The notes: a model not told the origin generated them from the letters alone. A stretch of 64,000 nucleotides of DNA from Filimonas effusa (GCF_004118675.1 NZ_SDHZ01000002.1:930001-994000); one strand, 5' to 3'; positions 1 through 8,226 are shown, counted from the stretch's first letter. Translations and numbers: made by a program.

Positions 1-2
1 AG

Positions 3-158
3 ATAACTAAAGCAAGTCAAATTCAGGAATTGGAAAATAGTCCAAAAATGGGACTTCTTTTTCCCATAAAGGGATTTTATAACGTTTCAAAAAATAAAAA
101 ACTACTGAATATCAACATCTTAAAAAAACCTGGGATTATGGCACCAAACTTGGCATAG
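3..158 (+). CDS. Possible 3' end of a gene entering from the left edge (partial)
   Basis: One forward frame is open from the left edge to a TAG at 156-158, about 51 codons in a strongly A/T-rich, lysine-rich stretch. It is followed 40 nt later by a good hairpin terminator at 199-228, which is what one expects behind a gene end. The peptide (it ends in PGIMAPNLA) is not recognised and its base composition is lower in G+C than the rest of the window. It could also be chance open frame in A/T-rich intergenic DNA. The rest of 1-389 holds no other supported gene. Confidence 0.25.
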   Translation: MTKASQIQELENSPKMGLLFPIKGFYNVSKNKKLLNINILKKPGIMAPNLA

Positions 159-198
159 TCATATTGTCCGTTTTTAATCCGAAGAAAACTGTGAACAA

Positions 199-228
199 AA
201 AAGAGCCGGCTGCTGAACCGGCTCTTTT
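199..228. terminator. Intrinsic terminator, probably bidirectional
   Basis: Perfect 11-bp stem (AAAAGAGCCGG at 199-209 with CCGGCTCTTTT at 218-228) and an 8-nt loop. It is preceded by an A run and followed by TTTTATTTT, so it can stop transcription from either side. It probably ends the gene that enters from the left edge. Confidence 0.8.
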
Positions 229-389
229 ATTTTATCCCCCTTATTACAGGTATCCCTCCCTTACAGCATATTCTATTATCTATTCATATCTTTACACATA
301 TGTTACTGCCACATAATTAACCTTTCGGCCCGTTTCTTGCCGGTAGCTAAACCACCGGTAAAACACGAAATCTAAATATCAATATAACA

Positions 390-917
390 ATGAACAACTT
401 AAAACACCTGTTCCTTCTTTCCGTTATCGCCTTATGCGCAGCCTGTAACCGCCCCGATCCCAATAAGTTTTTCGACATCACAGTATTAAATTCCAACATC
501 GTATTCGATTTTGGAACCGAACAGTTCGTCAGAAATGTAAAAGGCGCCGCTACTGAATATCCCGGCTCAACCGAAAAGAAAAAAGGAAACGAAGCCCGGC
601 AGGTGATCCAGGCCAAAGCTGATTATATCAAAAAGACAATAGAAAAAATAGAAGCCCTCACCCCGCCGGATGAAGATGCCGACAAGATCAAAGAAAAAGC
701 ATTGAAACTCTATCGTTTCGCATTGCCCGTATATGAAAAGGAATACATGCAGTTAGCCCAAAAATGCGACCAGAAAGCCAGCGATCAGGATATAAACACG
801 TTGGCCGGTGATATCGAAACAAAATACGCCGCCGCCTTCGACCAGCTTCACGGCGATCTCTACGAAACAGGAAAAACCTACGCTAAAAAACACAACATGA
901 ATGTCAAGTTCCGTTAA
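390..917 (+). CDS. Hypothetical lipoprotein
   Basis: 175 aa. The N-terminus is a type II signal peptide: MNNLKHLFLL, a hydrophobic stretch and the lipobox L-C-A-A-C with Cys19 as the lipidation site, so the protein is likely anchored in a cell-envelope membrane. The mature part is charged, Lys/Glu/Asp-rich and apparently all alpha-helical, with a TPPDEDAD turn near the middle. No enzyme motif is visible and the family is not recognised. It stands alone, convergent with zapA, whose stop codon lies 50 nt away. Real-gene confidence is high; function unknown. Confidence 0.75.
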   Translation: MNNLKHLFLLSVIALCAACNRPDPNKFFDITVLNSNIVFDFGTEQFVRNVKGAATEYPGSTEKKKGNEARQVIQAKADYIKKTIEKIEALTPPDEDADKIKEKALKLYRFALPVYEKEYMQLAQKCDQKASDQDINTLAGDIETKYAAAFDQLHGDLYETGKTYAKKHNMNVKFR

Positions 918-966
918 AACAACACACCACCATACACACTAACCATATGAAAAACACCACAACTCT

Positions 967-1263
967 TCACTTTCCCTCCATACCGCGCTCAACCATCGCC
1001 TCCATCGCCGCCAGCTTTTCACTAATTTCCTGGTAAGCAATAAGTTCGCTCCCAGCCCTCGACTGCTCAGTAGCAAACCATATCAGCGCCATCGCAATAT
1101 AATCCTGCATATCCTTTCCCGCAAAGTTCGTCTTGAACTCAAGAATCCGGTCATTGATCAGCTTAATGATCTTACGCACCAACTCCTCGTCCTTAGGTTC
1201 AATCTTCAAACGGTAACTGCGGTCACCAATCACAATATTTACCGGTATCAGGTCTTCAAGCAT
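967..1263 (-). CDS. zapA: Cell division protein ZapA
   Basis: 98 aa. ZapA binds FtsZ and promotes bundling of protofilaments at the division ring. The N-terminal half shows the family beta-hairpin (PVNIVIGDRSYRLKI), followed by the helix that starts with PKDEELVRKIIKLIND and ends in the family-typical DYIAMALIWFATEQ stretch. The C-terminal third is a coiled coil. It is the last gene of a leftward operon pheT - coiled-coil gene - zapA, 27 nt after the coiled-coil gene. This order is common in Bacteroidota. In several relatives rny (RNase Y) follows zapA; here a convergent lipoprotein gene follows instead. Confidence 0.88.
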   Translation of the reverse strand: MLEDLIPVNIVIGDRSYRLKIEPKDEELVRKIIKLINDRILEFKTNFAGKDMQDYIAMALIWFATEQSRAGSELIAYQEISEKLAAMEAMVERGMEGK

Positions 1264-1290
1264 GTTAATACAATTAATAGATCACCACGA

Positions 1291-1578
1291 TCAGGCGTTA
1301 AGCAGCGCCAGGCATTTATCAATCTCCTTCAAATATTGGTCAACCCGTTGCTCCAGGGCCTTCCGCTCTTCGGCAGTCTGCGTTTTCGCATTCACCTGCA
1401 AAACGTCAACCTGTTGCTCCAACTGGTTGAGCCTGAAGTTTTTGTTCTCCAGTGCCGCCTGATGTAATGCCAGGTCCCTTTTTAACTGCATATTTTCTTT
1501 CTGCAGCGCCTGGTATGACTTCAGCAGCAACTGGAGTTTTTCCTGTAAATTTTGTATTTGCGTATCCAGGTTCAGCAT
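1291..1578 (-). CDS. Short coiled-coil protein, ZapB-like by context
   Basis: About 95 aa, almost entirely heptad-patterned coiled coil (for example LQEKLQLLLKSYQALQKEN and LNQLEQQVDVLQ). There is no signal peptide or membrane segment. An in-frame GTG lies one codon upstream at 1579-1581; the ATG at 1576-1578 is preferred. It sits 9 nt after pheT and 27 nt before zapA, so it is co-transcribed with both. By size, coiled-coil character and linkage to zapA it may be a ZapB-like partner of the division ring, but this is inference from context, not from a family signature. Confidence 0.75.
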   Translation of the reverse strand: MLNLDTQIQNLQEKLQLLLKSYQALQKENMQLKRDLALHQAALENKNFRLNQLEQQVDVLQVNAKTQTAEERKALEQRVDQYLKEIDKCLALLNA

Positions 1579-1587
1579 CACATGGTA

Positions 1588-4023
1588 TTATTTCCTGATT
1601 TCAGCCTGCAGCTCCTGTTCAAAAGCATGGATCAGTTTATTCATCATACCATCCGTTTCCTTATCGGTGAGCGTTTTTTCTTCATCCAGGAAAGTAAAAT
1701 TGATGGCCATTGATTTCTTGTCTGCACCAAGTTTATCGCTTTCGAATATATCGAACAGTCTTACCTGCTGCAACTTCGATAATTTGGTTTTACGTATCAG
1801 CGTCTCAACAGCATCATACGTCGTGTTCTTTTTCACAACAATCGCAAGATCACGCTGCACAGCCGGAAATTTCGATATTTCACGGTAAGTGATCTTTTTC
1901 GCCTGCCCCTGCTGCACCAGCTGGGCAATATTGAGATCTATAAAATAAACATCCTGTTTCAGATCAAAACGCTGCAATAAACTTTTGCTTACCACGGTCA
2001 GCCTTCCTAAAACAGTCTTGCCCTGTTGCAATTCCAGCTCCAGCGGATGATGCTCCTGCTCCCTTTTCACCCACTGCACACCTTTCACACCCGCTAATTC
2101 AGGCAATGCCTCGGCAATACCCTTGGCAAGAAAAAAATCAGCAGCATGGGCTTTCTCCTGCCAGCTTTGCTCATTCCGCAAACCAGTGATATAAAGACAA
2201 AGATGCTCTTCTTCATGATAATGACCCGGACCACTGGTAGAATAGGTCTTGCCAAACTCAAAGAACCGGAGATTCTGATTCCTGCGGTTGATATTATAAG
2301 CAAGCGCCTCCAAACCGGTTTCAAGCATGGAAGGACGCATGACATCAAGCTCGGCGCTTAGGTTATTGATCATCCTAACCGCCGTCTCCAGCGTTGCTTC
2401 CGAAAAATAAGCGCTGTTGGTAATAGAGTTGGTCATAATCTCATTAAACCCTTTGCCCACAAGGTAGCCCGCAATCTTCTCCTTCAGCCCTTCCTTGAAG
2501 CTTAACGTCTCAACTGAAGGAGCTATTGTGATGGAAGTAGGTATTTCAATATTATCAAGCCCGTCAATACGCACAATCTCTTCTACCACATCAGCAGGCA
2601 GCGAAATATCAGGTTTACTGTAAGGAACAGCCACCCAAAGCTCATCCATACCCTCTTTGATAATTTCAAAACCAAGACTGGTAAGAATGCGTTTCACCGC
2701 ATCAGGATGATAGTTTTTACCGCTTAGCTTCTTCAGGTAATGATATTTCAGCGCCACCTCAGCCTTAGGTTTAGGAGCCGGGTAACAATCAATAACATCC
2801 GAAACAATAGAACCGCCCGCCACTTCTCTTATCAGCAGAGCAGCACGTTTCAACACCTGCACACAGCTCGAAATATCCACCCCTTTCTCAAAACGGGTAG
2901 CCGCATCGGTACGCAAGCCGTGACGAAACGAAGTTTTACGGATTCGCTGCGGGTTAAACCACGCGCTCTCCAGGAATATATTGGTAGTGCCCGCCGTTAC
3001 GCCGCTATGCAAACCCCCAAATACACCCGCAATACACATAGGCCCTTCCGCATCGGCAATGACCAGGTCATCCGGGTGCAGCTTCCTTTCTTTCTCATCA
3101 AGCGTAACAAAAGGAGTACCCTCAGGCATATTCTTGATAATAACCTTGCCCCCCCTTATCTTATCCAGGTCAAAAGCATGTAACGGCTGACCGGTTCCAT
3201 GCAGTATATAGTTGGTAATATCAACAATATTATTAATAGGACGAAGCCCTATCGACAACAGCTTATCCTTCAGCCATTCAGGAGATTCCTGCACAGTAAC
3301 ACCCTTGATGGTAACACCGGCATAACGCTGACAAGCCTCTTCATTCTCAACAGTCACCTGAACCGGAACCTCCGTAGCATCAGGCTTGAAGCTAACATTC
3401 AGAGGATTGATAGCCCGCAGCTCCTTCTTGAAATGATGGGTGAGATAAGCGCACACATCCTTTGCAACACCAAAATGACTCATCGCATCCATCCTGTTCG
3501 GAGTAAGCCCAATCTCATACACCCAGTCTGAATAAGGTTTGAAATAAGCTGCCGCCGAAGTTCCCGGCACCGCACTATCAGGCAGTACGAGAATACCAGC
3601 ATGACTTTGCCCCATGCCAATTTCATCTTCAGCGCATATCATACCAAAACTTTCTACGCCGCGTATTTTAGCCAGCTTCATAGTCATAGGCTCACCACTG
3701 CTGGGATAAATGGTAGCGCCAACAGTGGCTACTACAACCTTCTGACCCGCAGCTACATTGGGAGCGCCACATACTATTTGCAATGGCTCGGCGCCACCGG
3801 TATTCACTTTTGTCACCTTCAGCTTATCAGCACCAGGGTGTTTTTCACACGCCAGCACCTCACCAATCACCAAACCCTGCAACCCGCCTTTAATACGCTC
3901 GTATTTCTCAAGGCTCTCCACTTCCAGCCCTATACTCGTTAATATTTTAGACAACTTATCCTGGTCCAGGTTTGCTTCACTGGAAGGCAGGTAAGAGCTA
4001 AGCCAATTATAAGATATTGTCAT
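1588..4023 (-). CDS. pheT: Phenylalanine--tRNA ligase beta subunit
   Basis: 811 aa, normal for bacterial PheT. It pairs with PheS (not in this window) to charge tRNA-Phe. Domains in order: an OB-fold tRNA-binding domain near residues 40-150 (GLVIGEVLACEKHPGADKL), B3/B4 editing domain, B5 domain, a catalytic-like core, and the C-terminal anticodon-binding FDX-ACB domain (FPAVQRDLAIVV). The start ATG at 4021-4023 follows a clear promoter on the same strand. It is the first gene of an operon with the coiled-coil gene and zapA. Nothing unusual is seen in the protein. Confidence 0.97.
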   Translation of the reverse strand: MTISYNWLSSYLPSSEANLDQDKLSKILTSIGLEVESLEKYERIKGGLQGLVIGEVLACEKHPGADKLKVTKVNTGGAEPLQIVCGAPNVAAGQKVVVATVGATIYPSSGEPMTMKLAKIRGVESFGMICAEDEIGMGQSHAGILVLPDSAVPGTSAAAYFKPYSDWVYEIGLTPNRMDAMSHFGVAKDVCAYLTHHFKKELRAINPLNVSFKPDATEVPVQVTVENEEACQRYAGVTIKGVTVQESPEWLKDKLLSIGLRPINNIVDITNYILHGTGQPLHAFDLDKIRGGKVIIKNMPEGTPFVTLDEKERKLHPDDLVIADAEGPMCIAGVFGGLHSGVTAGTTNIFLESAWFNPQRIRKTSFRHGLRTDAATRFEKGVDISSCVQVLKRAALLIREVAGGSIVSDVIDCYPAPKPKAEVALKYHYLKKLSGKNYHPDAVKRILTSLGFEIIKEGMDELWVAVPYSKPDISLPADVVEEIVRIDGLDNIEIPTSITIAPSVETLSFKEGLKEKIAGYLVGKGFNEIMTNSITNSAYFSEATLETAVRMINNLSAELDVMRPSMLETGLEALAYNINRRNQNLRFFEFGKTYSTSGPGHYHEEEHLCLYITGLRNEQSWQEKAHAADFFLAKGIAEALPELAGVKGVQWVKREQEHHPLELELQQGKTVLGRLTVVSKSLLQRFDLKQDVYFIDLNIAQLVQQGQAKKITYREISKFPAVQRDLAIVVKKNTTYDAVETLIRKTKLSKLQQVRLFDIFESDKLGADKKSMAINFTFLDEEKTLTDKETDGMMNKLIHAFEQELQAEIRK

Positions 4024-4045
4024 TATTGTTGCTTTGAACAGACTG

Positions 4046-4077
4046 CAAATATAAGCCCGGGCGCCGTTAACAACTAA
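4046..4077 (-). promoter_or_regulatory. Bacteroidota-type promoter of pheT
   Basis: On the minus strand TTAGTTG, 17 nt, then TATATTTG, an exact match to the -7 consensus TAnnTTTG (positions 4053 to 4046). The -33-like TTG overlaps the 3' end of the upstream radical SAM gene. The expected transcript start is roughly 15-20 nt before the pheT ATG. Confidence 0.6.
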
Positions 4078-5180
4078 AACAACCTTGTTTGTTCCCCCGG
4101 ACGACGGAACAAAGTGCCGTCAAGCTCCCATCGCTCATCATCCAGATGATACAATTTTCTATACGTTTTATACTGTTGACGCACCAGGTCAGCTATAGGC
4201 CCCTCACCCCGCATCCGAAGCCCAAAACGACTGTCATTCACCTGGCCGCCATGCCCCGACTCAATAAGATGCCATACCTTATCTGCCCTGTCAGGAAAAT
4301 TCTTGAAAAGCCAGTCATGAAATAATAATTTAATAGCACCATTGAGCCTGATAAAGGTATAAGCGCTGAAACGCGCGCCCGACTCACTCGCCGACTTCAT
4401 GATAGCCTGCATCTCATGCTCGTTAAGCCCCGGTATCATAGGCCCCAGCATTACGCCGGTATGCACTCCCGCCGCACTAAGCTCGCTGATCACTCTCAAA
4501 CGCTGCGCCCCCGTAGCCGTACGAGGCTCCATCACCCGCCGTAGATCCTCATTGAAAGAGGTCACCGAAATCAGCACACTCACCAGCCGCTTCCGAGCCA
4601 TCTCCTGCAACAGATCCTTATCCCGCAGTATACCGGCGTTCTTAGTGATGATCCCCACCGGCTGATTAAATTGAAGACACACCTCCAGCAACTGCCGCGT
4701 AAGACGAAACTTACGCTCCGCAGGCTGGTAACAATCCGTATTGCCACTCAGCGAAATAGGCAGCGGCTCCCACTTGGGATGCATCAGGAACTTCCGCAGC
4801 AACGCCGGCGCATTCTTCTTCACAATGATCTTTTGCTCAAAATCAAGCCCCGCACTATACCCGTAATACTCGAACGAATTCCGCGCATAACAATAAATAC
4901 AACCATGCTCACAACCCTGGTAAGGATTCATACTGTAATACATCCCCACATCAGGGCTGTCCACCTTGTTGACAAGACTTTTAGCCTGCTCCTCGAGAAA
5001 AACAGTGGCAGGATTATCTTCCGTCCAGTCGTCAATCCCCTCTACAAATTCCCTGACTCGCTCATGCGAAAGAAAACGGTTGGGCGTATTTATCTGGGCG
5101 CCCCTCCCCGAATGGTATTGTTCATTATTCCCCGGCACAGGTCTCGGCCGGGCATTAGGATGCTGCTCTTTAGTATTCAT
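4074..5180 (-). CDS. PA0069-family radical SAM protein
   Basis: 368 aa from the ATG at 5180. A further upstream in-frame start at 5300 exists, but the added 40 residues look non-coding. The radical SAM cluster motif is C90-EHG-C94-IY-C97 within NPYQGCEHGCIYCYAR, so it should bind a [4Fe-4S] cluster and S-adenosylmethionine. The following SLSGNTDCYQPAERK and TKNAGILRDKD segments are typical of the SplB-like/PA0069 group. The substrate of this group is not established; members resemble spore photoproduct lyase but are found in non-sporulating bacteria. It stands alone, 50 nt upstream of pheT on the same strand, with a separate promoter in between. Family call is confident, function is not. Confidence 0.88.
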   Translation of the reverse strand: MNTKEQHPNARPRPVPGNNEQYHSGRGAQINTPNRFLSHERVREFVEGIDDWTEDNPATVFLEEQAKSLVNKVDSPDVGMYYSMNPYQGCEHGCIYCYARNSFEYYGYSAGLDFEQKIIVKKNAPALLRKFLMHPKWEPLPISLSGNTDCYQPAERKFRLTRQLLEVCLQFNQPVGIITKNAGILRDKDLLQEMARKRLVSVLISVTSFNEDLRRVMEPRTATGAQRLRVISELSAAGVHTGVMLGPMIPGLNEHEMQAIMKSASESGARFSAYTFIRLNGAIKLLFHDWLFKNFPDRADKVWHLIESGHGGQVNDSRFGLRMRGEGPIADLVRQQYKTYRKLYHLDDERWELDGTLFRRPGEQTRLF

Positions 5181-5245
5181 AGCGCCGTTATTATGGAAAG
5201 CTCTCCTTCCCGTTAAATGGTGTTTTTCTGATAAAATGACGCGCT

Positions 5246-5357
5246 CTTTCAAATGAAATATGTTCGCATTGCTTACCGCCAGTCGTACAGTATGCTGCAT
5301 AACATGCCCCCTCCGAACGAAATACCATTACGAAGAAGTACCCTTTCAAATGAAATA
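5246..5357. repeat. 15-bp direct repeat upstream of the radical SAM gene
   Basis: The sequence CTTTCAAATGAAATA occurs at 5246-5260 and again at 5343-5357. Its core TTTCA-AA-TGAAA is a near-palindrome. Read on the minus strand each copy contains TTCATTTG, one mismatch from the -7 promoter consensus TAnnTTTG. The copies could be a paired operator or tandem promoters for the radical SAM gene. The 5181-5439 gap holds nothing else that can be supported. Confidence 0.4.
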
Positions 5358-5439
5358 CGCTTTTGAATGAATGCTTTGGGGAAGACTGTATGTCAGGAAA
5401 AAATGTTTTTCAGGAGATAGGTAGCTTTTTAGAAACAGC

Positions 5440-6042
5440 TCAAAGAAATAATGCCCCCTGCGTAGCCGCAGTAGATTTGTTCAGAAGCGGAAAACTTGCC
5501 ACCTGCTGGTACGATCGCATACCCGGCGCCCTCTTCAGCAGCAGCAAATGCTCCGCAATAAATAGACCCGAAAAAGATAGATGCTGGTATTCCTTCCACG
5601 CCTGCTCATATTGCTGCGGCTGTAGCCTGCGCGCTACGGTAAGATGCGGCTCGGTAATAAAATGAGGCTTTTCACTGCCCTTCACCAGCCTTTGAACCAA
5701 TTTCAGTTCCCGTACCATATACCTGATAGCCTGCTTTCCAATAATATTGATATAAATAGTATGCGAAGGAAAACTGCCGAAATCGTTAAGTTCGATCTTC
5801 ATCGGCGGGCATGCACTAGCAATAGCACCAATATGACGCGTGATCTTCTCCTCCGCCATAAGTACCTGCTTAAATCGCAGTAAAGTAATATGAGGCTTGC
5901 CAAATGCTGCTGCAGCAGCATTATACTTTTCAGCAAATTCATTCTTACACGCCATGATCTTATCATACAGGTCAGCATGCGGCTGAATTACCAGGAGATA
6001 TTCGGCTTCAGGATAACCGGCTACCGGGCTATTTGTTGTCAT
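5440..6042 (-). CDS. 2H phosphoesterase / 2'-5' RNA ligase superfamily protein
   Basis: 200 aa, the usual length for the family. Both catalytic H-x-T motifs are intact: H51-I-T53 in GKPHITLLRF and H133-L-T135 in TEPHLTVARRL. The family acts on RNA 2',3'-cyclic phosphates or related phosphoesters as a cytosolic enzyme; the exact substrate cannot be read from sequence. No signal peptide. It lies 38 nt downstream of a paralogue of the same fold on the same strand and is probably in one transcript with it. The two proteins align along their length (EYLLVIQPHAD against EYLLVVQPDAS), so they are likely an old duplication. Confidence 0.87.
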   Translation of the reverse strand: MTTNSPVAGYPEAEYLLVIQPHADLYDKIMACKNEFAEKYNAAAAAFGKPHITLLRFKQVLMAEEKITRHIGAIASACPPMKIELNDFGSFPSHTIYINIIGKQAIRYMVRELKLVQRLVKGSEKPHFITEPHLTVARRLQPQQYEQAWKEYQHLSFSGLFIAEHLLLLKRAPGMRSYQQVASFPLLNKSTAATQGALFL

Positions 6043-6080
6043 ACAGGTTCATTTATTGGTCACACAGGTCATTCAGCCAT

Positions 6081-6692
6081 TCAGGCCGCATATTGATCGC
6101 TTACAGAAGACCTCAGCCCAAAAGCCTGTATCTTCCTGCAGGTGCCATCCGCACTCTTGCGTATAAGCGCCAGCTGCTGCACCTCAAACGACGCATGAAA
6201 ACTTCGCCTGGCATAATCGGGCGTCGCCTTCTCAAATACAGCCGGAGGCAACTTCGAAGCAAGCGGTATAAACGCTTTACTATAGCGTAATAAAGGTGGA
6301 CATTGGTTATCCTTCAAAAAATCACATACTGGCTGAAGTCCCGCCGCAAGCTTTAAAAAAGGCTCCTGGTCCTGCACACGCAAATACAACGCCTGTGGCG
6401 GTATAGCACCATAGTTATTCAGCGTTACCGTAAAACCAGGCTGCTGCGCAATCATCCGCCTTAGCCAGCGGATCAGGATATCCTCCATAGCTTCCTTCGC
6501 CGTAAAACTGGCTACAGCTATATCAGGAGGCATACTGTCCGCAACCCCCTGACGGTAAAGCCCGTTAAAAAAATAGCGCTCCTCCATCACCTGCGTACGA
6601 ACACTCGCATCAGGCTGTACCACCAGCAGATACTCAAATGTCTCAGCCGATGGCACATTAAACATTCCGGTTGTTAAGCATCCTGTTTCCAT
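6081..6692 (-). CDS. Catalytically dead 2H-phosphoesterase paralogue
   Basis: 203 aa. Aligns with the neighbouring 2H protein: EYLLVVQPDAS, a central beta-alpha pattern (VTLNNYGAIPPQALYLRV against ELNDFGSFPSHTIYINI), and the second motif region. Both H-x-T motifs are gone: the first site reads P-D57-I-A59 and the second A-F141-I-P143. The protein should therefore keep the fold but not the chemistry. It precedes the intact paralogue in the same operon. It may have become a binding or regulatory partner; that is inference. The reading frame is intact, so it is not a decaying pseudogene by obvious signs. Confidence 0.75.
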   Translation of the reverse strand: METGCLTTGMFNVPSAETFEYLLVVQPDASVRTQVMEERYFFNGLYRQGVADSMPPDIAVASFTAKEAMEDILIRWLRRMIAQQPGFTVTLNNYGAIPPQALYLRVQDQEPFLKLAAGLQPVCDFLKDNQCPPLLRYSKAFIPLASKLPPAVFEKATPDYARRSFHASFEVQQLALIRKSADGTCRKIQAFGLRSSVSDQYAA

Positions 6693-6724
6693 AAACTTTC
6701 ATTTCAGGGAATAAATTTAAGGAC

Positions 6725-6747
6725 AAATACTAAATAAATTAGTATTT
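6725..6747. promoter_or_regulatory. Inverted repeat upstream of the 2H gene pair
   Basis: Perfect 9-bp inverted repeat AAATACTAA (6725-6733) and TTAGTATTT (6739-6747) with a 5-nt A/T spacer, 33 nt upstream of the first 2H gene. Position and symmetry fit an operator or a promoter region for this pair. No regulator can be assigned. Confidence 0.4.
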
Positions 6748-6786
6748 TTGGAAAAGAATTTAGCACCTGGAGAAAAACACCACCGC

Positions 6787-6870
6787 ACAGCGTTGAAAGG
6801 TAATGATAGTAGACAGGGGCGTTGCAACCTATGAATGCTGGCGGCAGCAATGCCGCCAGCACAACGCTGT
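6787..6870 (-). other. Nested palindromic RNA-like structure after a histidine kinase gene
   Basis: An outer perfect 9-bp inverted repeat (ACAGCGTTG 6787-6795 with CAACGCTGT 6862-6870) encloses a perfect 11-bp hairpin (TGCTGGCGGCA 6836-6846 with TGCCGCCAGCA 6851-6861) closed by a GCAA tetraloop, plus a self-complementary GTTGCAAC. The outer arm touches the stop codon of the histidine kinase. There is no U tract, so it is not a classical intrinsic terminator. It could stabilise the kinase mRNA 3' end or be a degenerate palindromic intergenic repeat. Confidence 0.55.
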
Positions 6871-8144
6871 TACCCCGCATCCGTATAAACAGGAATGGAT
6901 ATATAAAAGGTGCTGCCCATATGCTCTACCGACGAAGCCCATATCTGCCCGCCCTGCAGCTTCATAAATTCTTTGCACAAATGTAAACCCAAACCACTCC
7001 CCTTCTCATTGCCCGTCCCATAACTTGAATCAATGCTCAAAGTAAACAAGTGCTTCAGCCGCGCAGCATTGATCCCTACTCCTTTGTCACGTATCATAAG
7101 CACATAACGCCCCCGCGTGATCCGGTTCGTGATCCAGATCTCACCACCCACAGGAGAAAACTTGATAGCATTTTGCACAATGTTCCTGATCACAAGCTCC
7201 ATCATGTCAACATCAGCTTTCACAGCCGGCTCCGCAACCAGCTCCACATGTATCCTGATCTGCTTCCCCGTAAGAAACCGCTGCTGTATTTGCAGCACAT
7301 TATTGATACAAGACCTCAGGTCAACCTTCGTTAACCGCGCCCGCGCACCCTGCATTTGTGTCGACGACCACGCCACCAGGTTCGTGAACATATCAAGCGT
7401 TGCCTTATTGATATTCAGTAACTCCTTCTGCAATTCCTTCCTGTCAGCTTCATCATGCTGAAATTCGTTGATCAGCTGACCAAGACTTACCGCAGCCGCC
7501 AATGGACTCTTCAGATCATGCGAGATCACGGAAAACAATTTTATTTTTTCAAGATGTGCCTGGTCCGCAACTCCCTTTTCCCTTAGGTAATTATTACGCA
7601 GGTAAATAGTGATCCAGTACATACCTACAAGTATCACCAGGTAACTCGTGAGCAGGTCTACAAAACGGTCCTGATCTTTCACATAGGTATAAGGCACCAG
7701 TTCCGGACGATAATATTCAACAAACATCAAAGCAAGCGGCACCATGAAATGGGCAAGGAACAACAGAAAATGCCAGCGCTTGGGAGAAAAAGCAATAAGC
7801 AATTGAAATGTTAAAAAAAACAACGACAGCGTCGGCCCATAACTGCCGGCATTAAAAAAGAAATTAAGAATAAGTACCCCGTAACTAACAATAGTATAAA
7901 TCGCAACCCCAAGCAGGTAACGCTTCTTGAAACGCGAAAGATAATAGAACGTAAACTGCGCAATGATAAGCACAATGATCATCAGGGTAACATTCATCAA
8001 ACCTATTAGCATATTAATAGGCAGCAATACCAGCAATATGATCAAAGTAATGATAGCAATGGAATTAAAAGCAATAAGCTCAGCTGTGAATTCAGGAGAA
8101 TCACCCACTAACCAGGTCCAGGTATTTTTAATCTTCTGTTTCAA
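6870..8144 (-). CDS. Membrane sensor histidine kinase
   Basis: About 424 aa. The N-terminal 180 residues contain about six hydrophobic segments, followed by a HisKA dimerisation domain with phospho-acceptor His209 (FSVISHDLKSPLAA) and a HATPase domain with N box (NIVQNAIKFSPVGG), G1 (IRDKGVGI) and G2 (GSGLGLHL). It is an inner-membrane two-component sensor; no extracytoplasmic sensing domain is visible, so the signal may be membrane-associated. No in-frame ATG precedes the first membrane segment; the best start is a TTG at 8144. No response regulator is adjacent, so it is an orphan kinase here. Divergent from the AsmA-like gene. Confidence 0.9.
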   Translation of the reverse strand: MKQKIKNTWTWLVGDSPEFTAELIAFNSIAIITLIILLVLLPINMLIGLMNVTLMIIVLIIAQFTFYYLSRFKKRYLLGVAIYTIVSYGVLILNFFFNAGSYGPTLSLFFLTFQLLIAFSPKRWHFLLFLAHFMVPLALMFVEYYRPELVPYTYVKDQDRFVDLLTSYLVILVGMYWITIYLRNNYLREKGVADQAHLEKIKLFSVISHDLKSPLAAAVSLGQLINEFQHDEADRKELQKELLNINKATLDMFTNLVAWSSTQMQGARARLTKVDLRSCINNVLQIQQRFLTGKQIRIHVELVAEPAVKADVDMMELVIRNIVQNAIKFSPVGGEIWITNRITRGRYVLMIRDKGVGINAARLKHLFTLSIDSSYGTGNEKGSGLGLHLCKEFMKLQGGQIWASSVEHMGSTFYISIPVYTDAG

Positions 8145-8197
8145 ACGCAGGGGGTTATAAGTACGCCACTATGCAAATTAAGTAAATAAGCACGCAA

Positions 8198-8226
8198 TTT
8201 GATAATTCCCTTAAATAGTATCTTAG
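8198..8226 (+). promoter_or_regulatory. Probable promoter of the AsmA-like gene
   Basis: TTTG at 8198-8201, 17 nt, then TATCTTAG at 8219-8226, one mismatch from TAnnTTTG. The gene starts at 8266. Confidence 0.4.

Noticed and set aside
139-155. Sigma-54-like sequence TGGCAC-N5-TTGGCA near the left edge
   Set aside because: The spacing between the GG and GC dinucleotides is 11 instead of 10, and it lies at the end of a possible coding frame, not before a gene.
5363-5665. 100-aa plus-strand Cys-rich frame
   Set aside because: Most of it is antisense to the well-supported 2H gene.
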